Assembly: GCA_948579355.1 (NCBI GenBank)
Contig: CAPAOV010000001.1
Location: forward strand, 124,001 to 188,000
Direction of reading: 5' to 3'
DNA from: an uncultured Eubacterium sp.
Lineage (GTDB): Bacteria; Bacillota; Clostridia; Lachnospirales; Lachnospiraceae
Length of the DNA stretch: 64,000 bases
Each line of letters opens with the position of its first letter. The first letter of the stretch is position 1. This document shows, one piece after another, positions 8,441 to 16,216 of the stretch. The position numbers and the translations under genes are program-made. The notes beneath the pieces are model-generated. The model had not been told where the DNA came from. It saw nothing but the letters and a program-made list of their open reading frames with translations, and did no database searches.

Positions 8441-9130
8441 ATGAGTAAACAATCAGATGTGGAATTACTTTCCGTAAGAACTATGGAAGAGTATGCAAAG
8501 AGAAATCATCTGTCAACGATATCAGCGATTGAGATTTTTCATAGATATCAGGTGTTTGAAAAGATAATGCTGCAGCATGAATACTTTCATCAGGTGGATT
8601 TTGAAGAAGTTATGGAGTATGTAGAAAAAATAATAAAAGAGGATTTGCGCAAATTAGCAGTCTTTCATGGAACGATAGCCAGATTCGATAATATTGAGCT
8701 GTCAAAATCTCACAACCGCAGAGATTTTGGAATGGGATTTTATACAACTATTTTGGAAAGTCAGGCAAAAGAATGGGCTTATCGATTGAGCTTGCGGGAA
8801 CGTGCGAAAGAATATTTTGTATATCAATATTCTTTTGAATTAGATGCTTCACTGAGTAGCAAGAGATTTGATGGACTAAACTCCGAATGGCTTGAGTTTA
8901 TCGGGGAAAACCGTTCCCGAGGTGGTTTGCAGCATAAATATGATATTGTGATTGGGCCTGTAGCAGATGACAACACGATGGAAACGGTACAATTGTATAT
9001 GAGTGGAATATTAAATGCAAGTGAAGCGGTGGAGCGACTGCGATATAATCGTGTAAACAATCAGATTTCGTTTCATACGGAGCGGGCCTTGAAATGTTTA
9101 AAATTTATAAGGAGAGAACGTTATGAGTGA
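8441..9130 (+). CDS. DUF3990-domain protein (ADP-ribosyltransferase-like fold), with DUF3791-like N-terminus
   Basis: A 229-aa soluble protein. I start it at ATG 8441 behind AGGTGAGG; a TTG at 8399 is possible. Residues ~1-65 look like the short helical DUF3791 domain. Residues ~75-225 fit DUF3990: VFHGT, then RRDFGMGFYTT, then QAKEWA, a layout shared with the ADP-ribosyltransferase superfamily. It overlaps the next gene, a separate DUF3791 protein, by 8 bp, so the two are translationally coupled. Such pairs recur in Lachnospiraceae mobile DNA and look like toxin-antitoxin modules, but this function is inferred and substrates are unknown. Confidence 0.7.
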   Translation: MSKQSDVELLSVRTMEEYAKRNHLSTISAIEIFHRYQVFEKIMLQHEYFHQVDFEEVMEYVEKIIKEDLRKLAVFHGTIARFDNIELSKSHNRRDFGMGFYTTILESQAKEWAYRLSLRERAKEYFVYQYSFELDASLSSKRFDGLNSEWLEFIGENRSRGGLQHKYDIVIGPVADDNTMETVQLYMSGILNASEAVERLRYNRVNNQISFHTERALKCLKFIRRERYE

Positions 9131-9392
9131 TGCCATTTATACATTTAATGGGAGAGATATTACAATGAATATCTGTATACAGATACGGTCGGTGCTGAAT
9201 GAGATACAGAAAAGGCAAAACATCTCGTTTGAGGAGGCCATGTTGCTTTTTTACCGCTCTGACACATATAAGATATTGCAGGAGACAGAAAATGCGTTTT
9301 GGGCAGAATCGGCAGAATATATCGCAGACCGTTATGATGAAGAAATGCAAAAGAAGAGCCGGAAATCAAGCTCTGTCAGGCAGATATTCTGA
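9123..9392 (+). CDS. DUF3791-domain small protein, possible antitoxin partner
   Basis: An 89-aa helical protein starting inside the end of the DUF3990 gene (8-bp overlap, ribosome site AAGGAGAG). The segment ISFEEAMLLFYRSDTYKIL followed by a WAESAEYIADRY helix is typical of DUF3791 proteins. Its small size, tight coupling and relation to the N-terminus of the upstream protein suggest a regulator or neutraliser of the DUF3990 protein. This is an inference from organisation. Confidence 0.65.
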   Translation: MSDAIYTFNGRDITMNICIQIRSVLNEIQKRQNISFEEAMLLFYRSDTYKILQETENAFWAESAEYIADRYDEEMQKKSRKSSSVRQIF

Positions 9393-9421
9393 GAAAAACA
9401 AAGATTAAGCGGGGTTATTCA

Positions 9422-10189
9422 ATGAAAAATATAGTTATAGCAGAGAACAGCAGAGGAATTCTCAACAGGAATCAAATCAAGTACATCGTTATAGCAGCAA
9501 TGCTTATTGACCACCTTGCGTGGCAATTTGTAGACAGCCGGAATATTATATTAGGCGGTTTTATGCATGTTATCGGGCGATTGACAGCGCCGACTATGGC
9601 ATATTTTGCAGCCGAAGGATATCTATATACGAGAAATGTCTCAAGATATCAATTGAGACTTATTTTGTTTACTCTTATTTCGTGGCCTCCTTATGTATTT
9701 TTTGAATTTGGATACTTTCCATTTTGCGGACAACAGGCAGGAATTGTGCAGAGTCTCATGCAGAGCGTGTTGTTTACATTGTTTTTGGGAGTAACGGCAA
9801 TACGCATTTGGGAAAGCATAAAGATAAAAAGACCTGTGAAAGTTTTTTTTATAGTTTTACTTTGTATCATATCGCTTATAGGCGATTGGATGTTTATGAA
9901 TGTGTTGGGGGTATTGTTTTTACATGTGTTCAGGGAGAATCCAAAAAAGAAGTGGCTTGCCTTTACGGCAGTTTATCTGATTCCCAACGTTATTATGGTT
10001 ACAATTTCGGCTCTTATGGGAGGAAGCAGGGGCTTTGCCGGTTCATGGTTCTTTCTTGGGGTAATATTGGTTCCGCCGCTGTTATATTTTTCGTATAACG
10101 GAAAGAGCGGAAGTAATGCAACGATACATAAATGGTTGTTCTATGTGTTTTATCCGCTTCATCTTCTGATACTTGGGTTGTTGGCGTAA
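9422..10189 (+). CDS. TraX-family membrane protein
   Basis: A 255-aa polytopic membrane protein with about eight hydrophobic segments. It has the TraX family start (IKYIVIAAMLIDHLAW), the GRLTAPTMAYFAAEGY region and the C-terminal FYVFYPLHLLIL motif. TraX of F plasmid is needed for N-terminal acetylation of pilin; the chromosomal Firmicute relatives have no proven substrate and resemble acyltransferase-3 proteins. It follows the DUF3791 gene by 29 bp and probably shares its transcript. Confidence 0.85.
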   Translation: MKNIVIAENSRGILNRNQIKYIVIAAMLIDHLAWQFVDSRNIILGGFMHVIGRLTAPTMAYFAAEGYLYTRNVSRYQLRLILFTLISWPPYVFFEFGYFPFCGQQAGIVQSLMQSVLFTLFLGVTAIRIWESIKIKRPVKVFFIVLLCIISLIGDWMFMNVLGVLFLHVFRENPKKKWLAFTAVYLIPNVIMVTISALMGGSRGFAGSWFFLGVILVPPLLYFSYNGKSGSNATIHKWLFYVFYPLHLLILGLLA

Positions 10190-10313
10190 TAAGAAAAAAT
10201 AATTTTTTATGTTTTTTATTCAGACGGAGTAATACTTACTTTAGTTTTTAATGGTTTCATAACTGACTCCTTTTTGTATAAAATATAGCATGATGAAGCA
10301 AATATGGATAATA

Positions 10314-10342
10314 TTGACAATAAAAATACAACATGATATATT
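10314..10342 (+). promoter_or_regulatory. Sigma-A-type promoter of the 1147-aa Ig-like protein gene
   Basis: TTGACA (10314-10319), 17-nt spacer, TATATT (10337-10342), followed by a leader of about 120 nt to the ATG at 10471. The 281-bp gap 10190-10470 holds nothing else that I recognise. Confidence 0.7.
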
Positions 10343-10470
10343 AAAAAAGGTCATAAGCTGTAATTTTTATTATATTTATTGTAAAATGCTCATAGAAAGA
10401 AAGGAGGCGCCAAATGGTGTTTCATGGGCCGCTATGACTTTATAACGAAATATATTTTGGAGGAGAGATT

Positions 10471-13400
10471 ATGAAATTAAGAAAAAAAATTACATCTCTT
10501 GTTTTAGCAGCAGCCCTTGTAATTACCGGACTTTATACTGCGCCAAAGGCTGAAGCGCAAGTAAGCTATAAAACAAAAGGCGTTTCTATTCTTACCAACT
10601 TAGTACCAAAGGATGATAATATTACGGTAACAATGGATGGAAGTACTCCAATCATTACCGCTATTACCAACGTGTGGTTTGAGCTTGATTGTAATGTAGA
10701 TTGTAAATGGAAAGTTACACCGGATTCAAAAACTGAGGGAAAAGAAGGTAGTGACTTAGTTACCATTGATTCTATGGGGCATGTAGAAGTTGCCAAAGGC
10801 GCCGCAACAGGTACATATATGATTGAAGCCCAAGCAAAGCGTATTGATAATAATGATAATACAACTGCGGTTTGCAAACTTACAGTGGATGGCGATTCTA
10901 CGCCGGCACAGGCTACCAGTATTGTTTTGAATAAAAAAGCGATTGAAAGTCAGGTGCCGGAAGGTTCTATTAATATTGCCGAAGATGGCAAAAGCATGGA
11001 AGTAAATGGAACGGTGGAAAATGTAAAACTGCATACTATTGTGTCACCGAAATATCTTTTAGAGGATGATGTGAACTTTAAATGTGCTAATAATAATTCC
11101 GTGAAACTTACAAAAGACAGTGACGGAACACTTTCCCGTTTTACTTCTTTGGCGGAGACGCCAAAAGGTGTGATGCTGAATGCCACTGCCGGCAAAGATA
11201 TAGTAAATCATGATATTTCAACCAATATTAGTAATGTGGAGTTTGATGCTAAGCTTAATTGTAATAATATTCCGGCAGGGGATAAAAAGAACGAGAAGTA
11301 CACAATCCGATTAAATGAAGATTTGGATTTCTTCATTGAGGAGAATGCAGGCAGAACACTGCCAAAACGTGCGATTGATAACATAACATGGACGATTACC
11401 TATGAAGAAGCGGAAAAGGTTATGAACAATAAGTACGTGTGTGACTTGGGTACATTTATCTTTTCGGATAATGGAAAGAAAATAAATTTGCAGACACCTA
11501 TGAAAGGTACCGATGAATATAAAAAATACGTGGAGGCACTGAAAGTAAATAGAAGTTTGACGCTGGATGCTACCATCAATTATCACGAGAGTGATAATGC
11601 GGACCGCACGGGCAATATGGATTTGGCTCGCGTGACAATGACTTTTATTGACGAAAATAACAGTTTTTCACAGGCTGGTTTGGACTTTTCCTCTTGTTTA
11701 AAGGAAAATAAAGATTATGTAGTGAAAAAAGAAAACCTCGGTGGAAAAGATGTGAATGTTTACTACGTTGAATCAGATGAACGTCTTTTGGACTTTGCCG
11801 CTATGACACAGCCAAACACACCGGGAGTACGTGATTTTGAGCAAGCCAGAGAAAATTATTTCCATGGAGATAACGTAAAATATACGGTTACATATTCTTT
11901 TAATGATGTTGATGACCCAAGTTTTGGCGCGAGTGAAGAAGCAAGAAAGAAATACCAAAATAATGACTTGCTGCCGGGTGAAATCAATCAACAAAAGTTA
12001 TTGGCAACATCAGACCGTACATTGACAAAGACCGGTATCGGTTATAAGAAAGTAACGCTTTCAACTACCGGTGTTGACGGAAAAATTGGCGAGGATGTAA
12101 CGTATTATCTGCGCTTTGTAGGAGATGCTAAATCCCCTAATATTATTCATGAAGATTATGAGGTAACAGACGATGAATATCAAGGTAATGCGGTAATTCA
12201 TATACGTCAGGGAGAGGCAGATTTTCCGGTAGTATATTTAGACCTTAAGAAAGCAGATGTTACGAGACAGAATCCATATATGGAATATACATTTGAACCG
12301 GTAGGTAAAACGACAGAAAGCGAAAATATTGCTTCTGCTACGATAGATAAGACGAAAGGTACTCTTCGGATTAATGGATTAAAAGAAGGAAAAGTTAAGG
12401 TAACGGCAACCAGTACGGTAGACAAGACTCAATCCGATAGCTATTACCTTCTTGTAAATGATGAGTATTATACTCCGAATAGTATACAGATTGATATTAG
12501 TGATGCGGTATCTAAAAAGGTAATGACTGCCGACGGGGATGTGAACGGACGAATTGAAAATATTCAGTTGGATATTTTAGTTAGTGGTACAAATGCCGGT
12601 ATTCCAAAGGTTAAATGGGAATCCAGTGATGAATCATTTGCCACTATTACACAAGACGGAAAGTTGACAACGTTAAAATCTACAGGAAATGATACCGTTA
12701 AAATTACGGCTACCAGCTTGGCTGACTCGACAAAGAAAGCAACGTTGGAGTTGAGCATTAAAGATGTAGCCGCTACCGGAATTCGTACTATTTCTGAAAA
12801 AGTAGAGTCTGGAAAGACGCCGGTTATTACTGCGTCCGGTGAAAATGCAGGTACATGTAAAGCATATACAAATTTTGTGTTAGAAGCATTTAATTATGTA
12901 CCGGAAAACGCTACTAGCGCTGCCGGCAAGGTTACATGGTCGTCAGGAAATGAGGAGGTAGCTAAAGTAGACGCGGAAACCGGAAAGGTAACGACTTTAG
13001 CAGAAGGTAAGGTTGCGATTACTGCTACCTATTCATCCAGTCTCTCGGAAACAAGTAAGACAACTTATAATCTTACGGTGTCTGGTTTTGCTGAAACAGT
13101 AACCGGCATTAATGTAACACCGGCTTCTTTAGTTTTTGAGCATGTAGGACTAACGCAGGCATTGACAGCAACTGTACTGGGAACGGTAAAAGATAAGTCT
13201 GTTACTTTTGTCTCATCGAATCCGGCAGTTGCTAAGGTTACGGAAAGTGGCTCAGTATCTGCGGTATCTGTTGGAACCACTACTATTACAGTAGCATCAG
13301 TAGCAGACCCGACGATAAAACAAACAGTTTCCGTAGTGGTGAAAGGTGAAAATGCACCTACACCGATACCGGGAGATAATAACAATAACGGCAATAATAA

Positions 13401-13914
13401 CAATAGTAATAATAATACCAATAAACCTAATGGAAATGAGCAGGTGGCAACGAATATTGGAGCTTCCATCTCCGCCCCTGTAATCGCAATTGGAGGAAAG
13501 GCAACGGTATCTGTAACGGGTGCTGTAGGAGCTGTTTCTTATGCATCTTCCAATGCAAGTATTGCGACTGTAGACGGGGCAGGCGTTGTAACTGGAAAGA
13601 AAGCCGGCGCTGCATCAATTGTTGTTAGGTGTGGTTCTTCTACCGCAACCGTAAATGTAACAGTTGCCAAAAATCCAGTGATAAAGCTGGCAAAGAAGAC
13701 GATTAAGAAAAAGAAATCTACAAAGATTAAAATTAGTAATAAAGCAAAAGGCGCTAAAGTAAAATATACTTTATCCAAGAAAGCCAAAAAGATTGTAAAA
13801 GTTTCTAAATCCGGCAAGATTAAGGGTAAGAAAAAGGGAAAAGCAACGATTACAGTCAAAGTAACACAATATGGAAAGACCTATAAGAAGAAATTGAAAA
13901 TTAAAGTAAAATAG
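10471..13914 (+). CDS. Large secreted Ig-like (Big_2) repeat protein
   Basis: A 1147-aa exported protein with ribosome site TTGGAGGAG before ATG 10471. A signal peptide (~1-30, ending in a KAEAQ-type site) is followed by several beta-sandwich modules. Those after ~residue 690 carry the Big_2 pattern (VTWSSGNEEVAKVD..GKVTTLAEGKVAITA and repeats of it). An Asn-rich linker (~965-990) leads to one more Ig-like repeat and a highly lysine-rich final module (~1070-1147). There is no LPXTG motif or membrane anchor. It is probably a surface or wall-associated adhesin; the ligand is unknown. It is cargo of the spoIIID element and resembles the wall-type modules of the chromosomal xylanases. Confidence 0.8.
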   Translation: MKLRKKITSLVLAAALVITGLYTAPKAEAQVSYKTKGVSILTNLVPKDDNITVTMDGSTPIITAITNVWFELDCNVDCKWKVTPDSKTEGKEGSDLVTIDSMGHVEVAKGAATGTYMIEAQAKRIDNNDNTTAVCKLTVDGDSTPAQATSIVLNKKAIESQVPEGSINIAEDGKSMEVNGTVENVKLHTIVSPKYLLEDDVNFKCANNNSVKLTKDSDGTLSRFTSLAETPKGVMLNATAGKDIVNHDISTNISNVEFDAKLNCNNIPAGDKKNEKYTIRLNEDLDFFIEENAGRTLPKRAIDNITWTITYEEAEKVMNNKYVCDLGTFIFSDNGKKINLQTPMKGTDEYKKYVEALKVNRSLTLDATINYHESDNADRTGNMDLARVTMTFIDENNSFSQAGLDFSSCLKENKDYVVKKENLGGKDVNVYYVESDERLLDFAAMTQPNTPGVRDFEQARENYFHGDNVKYTVTYSFNDVDDPSFGASEEARKKYQNNDLLPGEINQQKLLATSDRTLTKTGIGYKKVTLSTTGVDGKIGEDVTYYLRFVGDAKSPNIIHEDYEVTDDEYQGNAVIHIRQGEADFPVVYLDLKKADVTRQNPYMEYTFEPVGKTTESENIASATIDKTKGTLRINGLKEGKVKVTATSTVDKTQSDSYYLLVNDEYYTPNSIQIDISDAVSKKVMTADGDVNGRIENIQLDILVSGTNAGIPKVKWESSDESFATITQDGKLTTLKSTGNDTVKITATSLADSTKKATLELSIKDVAATGIRTISEKVESGKTPVITASGENAGTCKAYTNFVLEAFNYVPENATSAAGKVTWSSGNEEVAKVDAETGKVTTLAEGKVAITATYSSSLSETSKTTYNLTVSGFAETVTGINVTPASLVFEHVGLTQALTATVLGTVKDKSVTFVSSNPAVAKVTESGSVSAVSVGTTTITVASVADPTIKQTVSVVVKGENAPTPIPGDNNNNGNNNNSNNNTNKPNGNEQVATNIGASISAPVIAIGGKATVSVTGAVGAVSYASSNASIATVDGAGVVTGKKAGAASIVVRCGSSTATVNVTVAKNPVIKLAKKTIKKKKSTKIKISNKAKGAKVKYTLSKKAKKIVKVSKSGKIKGKKKGKATITVKVTQYGKTYKKKLKIKVK

Positions 13915-13940
13915 TAAAAAGCAAGAAGCGGATTCTTATA

Positions 13941-13984
13941 AAAACCCGGATGCCTGTGATAAGTCAAGCATCCGGGTTTTTTTC
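13941..13984 (+). terminator. Intrinsic terminator after the Ig-like repeat protein
   Basis: A 13-bp stem (13941-13953 with 13968-13980, core ACCCGGATGC) with a 14-nt loop and a run of T. Confidence 0.92.
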
Positions 13985-14032
13985 GGATAAGAATTTTTTG
14001 AAAAGTGACCGTTCATCTATAAGCTTTATGTA

Positions 14033-14060
14033 ATAACTCGTCCATCGTTTTCATACACAT
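14033..14060 (+). promoter_or_regulatory. Candidate sigma-E-type promoter of the 52-aa gene
   Basis: ATAAC (14033-14037), 14-nt spacer, CATACACAT (14052-14060). This lies in an ~80-bp segment (about 14009-14087) that is repeated, imperfectly, before the recombinase gene (about 16130-16210). The -10 is close to the sigma-E form CATACAmT. It suggests expression in the mother cell. Confidence 0.6.
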
Positions 14061-14087
14061 GAAATAAAAACAGGAAAGGACAGGCGA

Positions 14088-14246
14088 ATGGAAAAGAATA
14101 AAAAAATTTTGAATTTTCGCTTTCATAATCCAAATCCTGCGGGAGTTATGGAAAAGGCAATAGAACAGTTACTGATAGATAGCGGCATAGAGAAATTACA
14201 TACGGAATATTTAAACTTTATTTGTAACAAGGATGAAGACAGATAA
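14088..14246 (+). CDS. 52-aa protein, candidate recombination directionality factor
   Basis: A short frame (ATG 14088 behind AGGAAAGGACAGG) encoding 52 residues, starting MEKNKKILNF and ending CNKDEDR. It is basic at the start, with a central helix AGVMEKAIEQLL. No family was recognised from sequence. Its leader and candidate sigma-E promoter are duplicated in front of the serine recombinase, so the two genes should be switched on together. Small co-expressed proteins (SprB, 58 aa, for SPbeta) drive excision by large serine recombinases. I therefore propose this as the element's directionality factor; that role is inferred from size and regulation only. Confidence 0.55.
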   Translation: MEKNKKILNFRFHNPNPAGVMEKAIEQLLIDSGIEKLHTEYLNFICNKDEDR

Positions 14247-14285
14247 AAAAGAAGATGGGCGTGAAATTTTAGTGTTTTGACTACA

Positions 14286-14314
14286 TTGTGCGTTGGAATA
14301 GAAAGAGGTATAAT
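14286..14314 (+). promoter_or_regulatory. Candidate promoter of the GNAT gene
   Basis: TTGTGC (14286-14291), 17-nt spacer, TATAAT (14309-14314), about 110 bp before the acetyltransferase start. Confidence 0.5.
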
Positions 14315-14423
14315 AAAAAAGACGGCAATATCGCAACACGATTATTTTGAAAAAGGGAAAGGAGATTGGGAAAATGAATTAATATATAAGCGCGTTGAAT
14401 TTAGCAATTTGCGGAGGTAGTCG

Positions 14424-14840
14424 ATGGAAGTACAGGTAAATACATTAACACCGAAAATGTTTTTGGAACTATACACCTCTGTTGGTTGGGAACCACCATG
14501 TGAGGCGCAGGTTAAAAAGGCTCTAGAAAATACGAGTGCAACATTTACGGCTTATGAAAAAGGACAAGCTGTTGGAATGGTGAGATTAATTGGAGATGGA
14601 GGTATGTCTTTTTATATTAAAGACTTTGCTGTCGTACCATCATGTCAATCAATGGGTGTGGGAGTTGCTTTGATGGAGCGTTTGGAAGCACATATAAAAG
14701 AAATAATTGCTCCTGATTGGGCGGTGAGTTTAGAATTAATCAGTACCAAAGAAGCAGTTTTGTTTTATAAGAAAAGGGGTTTTGAAGAAAGACCTTGTGA
14801 ATGGGATGGGCCCGGAATGTTTAAAATGATTCGTTTATAA
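14424..14840 (+). CDS. GNAT-family N-acetyltransferase
   Basis: A 138-aa cytoplasmic acetyl-CoA-dependent acyltransferase. ATG 14424 follows GCGGAGG. The GNAT core is visible: beta4 with YIKDFAVVPSCQSMGVGVALM (the acetyl-CoA pyrophosphate loop, here QSMGVGVA) and the C-terminal FYKKRGFEERP strand-turn. The substrate cannot be predicted. It is a passenger in the spoIIID element between the 52-aa gene and a leucine-rich-repeat protein. Confidence 0.88.
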   Translation: MEVQVNTLTPKMFLELYTSVGWEPPCEAQVKKALENTSATFTAYEKGQAVGMVRLIGDGGMSFYIKDFAVVPSCQSMGVGVALMERLEAHIKEIIAPDWAVSLELISTKEAVLFYKKRGFEERPCEWDGPGMFKMIRL

Positions 14841-14893
14841 GAATATTTTGGGGGAAGACATAATGAAAAGCTAAGAGATAGGAGAGAGTAACT

Positions 14894-16081
14894 ATGAGAG
14901 TAAAACGAGAACTAATGGTATATTTTTTGTCCTTTACCCTGTTGTTGGGACTGTTTCCCGCTACAAGCGTATCGGCGGCGAAGAAAGTCAGCTTGAGCAA
15001 TAAGAAAATAACGATTGCAAAGGGGAAGAGCAAAACAATTAAAGTAAAGAATACAAAGAAAAAGGTAAAATGGAAAATCATATCCGGTAAAAAGTACATA
15101 ACCCTTAAGAAGAAAGGAAAAGCAGCGGCGACGATTAAGGGCAGGAAAAAAGGCAAGGCGAAAGTACGGGCGACAGTAGGAAAGAAAAAGCTCACTTGTA
15201 CCGTAACTGTGAAAGATAGAGGAAAAGAAAATATCTCTAAGACAGACAAGACAACATCGTCCGGCTCATCTGCAAATACACCGCAGACAGGTGCCACAAC
15301 TCCACCGGGAAATGTGTCAACAGATAAGAATGAGCAGGATGTAGTGGCATTAAAGGCATTGATTGCGGAACAGCGTGGACGTGGTGCAAAGGTAAGCGAG
15401 GATATAGATTACACAGATGAATATAAATGGGAAAATGGCAAGTTAATGGCTATCTGTTGGACTGCAAAAGATTTATGCGGTAATCTGGATGTAAGTGGAT
15501 TGAAGTCGCTGCTTGAATTGGATTGTAGTTTTAATCAATTAAGTGGTTTGGATGTAAGTAAAAACACATCGCTAACTTATTTGAATTGTTGTGAAAGCCA
15601 ACTAAACAGCTTGGATGTAAGTAAAAACACATTATTGACTAATTTACATTGTGATGGCAATCAACTAACTAATTTGGATGTAAGCAGGAACACATTGCTG
15701 ACTGAATTATGGTGTGGACTTAATCAGCTAACTAATTTGGATGTAAGTAAAAATACGCTGTTAGAATATTTAGACTGTGGGTCTAGTGAACTAAGTAGTC
15801 TGGACGTAAGTAAGAACACGTTGCTGACTGATTTATGGTGTGGATTTAATCAGCTAACTAATTTGGATGTAAGTAAAAATACATTGCTGACTGACTTATG
15901 GTGTATTGACAATCAACTTAGCAATTTGGATGTAAGTAAGAATACAGCCCTGATTGTCTTGCATTGTGTATCTAACCAATTAACCGCTCTTGATTTGACA
16001 AATAACACGGAATTGACAGAGCTGAAGTGTGATGCTAATGTTACTGTCACAGGATATACACCGAACAGCAGTGAAGAATAA
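14894..16081 (+). CDS. Secreted leucine-rich-repeat protein with lysine-rich Ig-like domain
   Basis: A 395-aa exported protein; ATG 14894 follows AGGAGAGAG. Signal peptide (~1-28); lysine-rich Ig-like module (~30-112); Ser/Thr/Pro linker (~115-145); a short alpha/beta region; then nine leucine-rich repeats of exactly 21 residues (LDVSKNTxLTxLxCxxNQLTN pattern) at ~198-386. The repeats resemble those of internalin- or BspA-like surface proteins, suggesting protein or glycan binding outside the cell. No sortase motif is present. The DNA repeats are close to identical, which points to recent expansion. Confidence 0.8.
   Translation: MRVKRELMVYFLSFTLLLGLFPATSVSAAKKVSLSNKKITIAKGKSKTIKVKNTKKKVKWKIISGKKYITLKKKGKAAATIKGRKKGKAKVRATVGKKKLTCTVTVKDRGKENISKTDKTTSSGSSANTPQTGATTPPGNVSTDKNEQDVVALKALIAEQRGRGAKVSEDIDYTDEYKWENGKLMAICWTAKDLCGNLDVSGLKSLLELDCSFNQLSGLDVSKNTSLTYLNCCESQLNSLDVSKNTLLTNLHCDGNQLTNLDVSRNTLLTELWCGLNQLTNLDVSKNTLLEYLDCGSSELSSLDVSKNTLLTDLWCGFNQLTNLDVSKNTLLTDLWCIDNQLSNLDVSKNTALIVLHCVSNQLTALDLTNNTELTELKCDANVTVTGYTPNSSEE
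15485..16051 (+). repeat. Nine tandem 63-bp units encoding leucine-rich repeats
   Basis: Each unit is 63 bp and encodes 21 residues starting LDVS. Inner units are very similar at the DNA level, so copy number may vary between strains. The last unit is diverged (LDLTNNTELTEL). Confidence 0.9.
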
Positions 16082-16089
16082 GTTCTTTG

Positions 16090-16121
16090 AAAAAGTGCGT
16101 GCTTTTTGGCCGCACTTTTTT
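16090..16121 (+). terminator. Intrinsic terminator after the leucine-rich-repeat gene
   Basis: AAAAAGTGCG (16090-16099) pairs with CGCACTTTTT (16111-16120), 11-nt loop, T-tract. It isolates the recombinase gene from upstream transcription. Confidence 0.88.
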
Positions 16122-16156
16122 GGTACGCAACACGAACCGTCCACAAAGCTCGGGTA

Positions 16157-16184
16157 ATAACTTGTCCGTTTTTTTCATACACAT
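16157..16184 (+). promoter_or_regulatory. Candidate sigma-E-type promoter of the serine recombinase
   Basis: ATAAC (16157-16161), 14-nt spacer, CATACACAT (16176-16184), the same boxes and spacing as at 14033-14060. With a terminator just upstream, it would be the main promoter for the recombinase and limit it to the mother cell. Confidence 0.6.
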
Positions 16185-16216
16185 GAAAATAGAAAGCGGA
16201 AAGGGCGGTCAATGTT

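Noticed and set aside
15485..16051. Regular short repeats that might suggest a CRISPR array
   Set aside because: The units are contiguous 63-bp coding repeats (21 residues each, LDVS pattern) without spacers, inside one long open frame.
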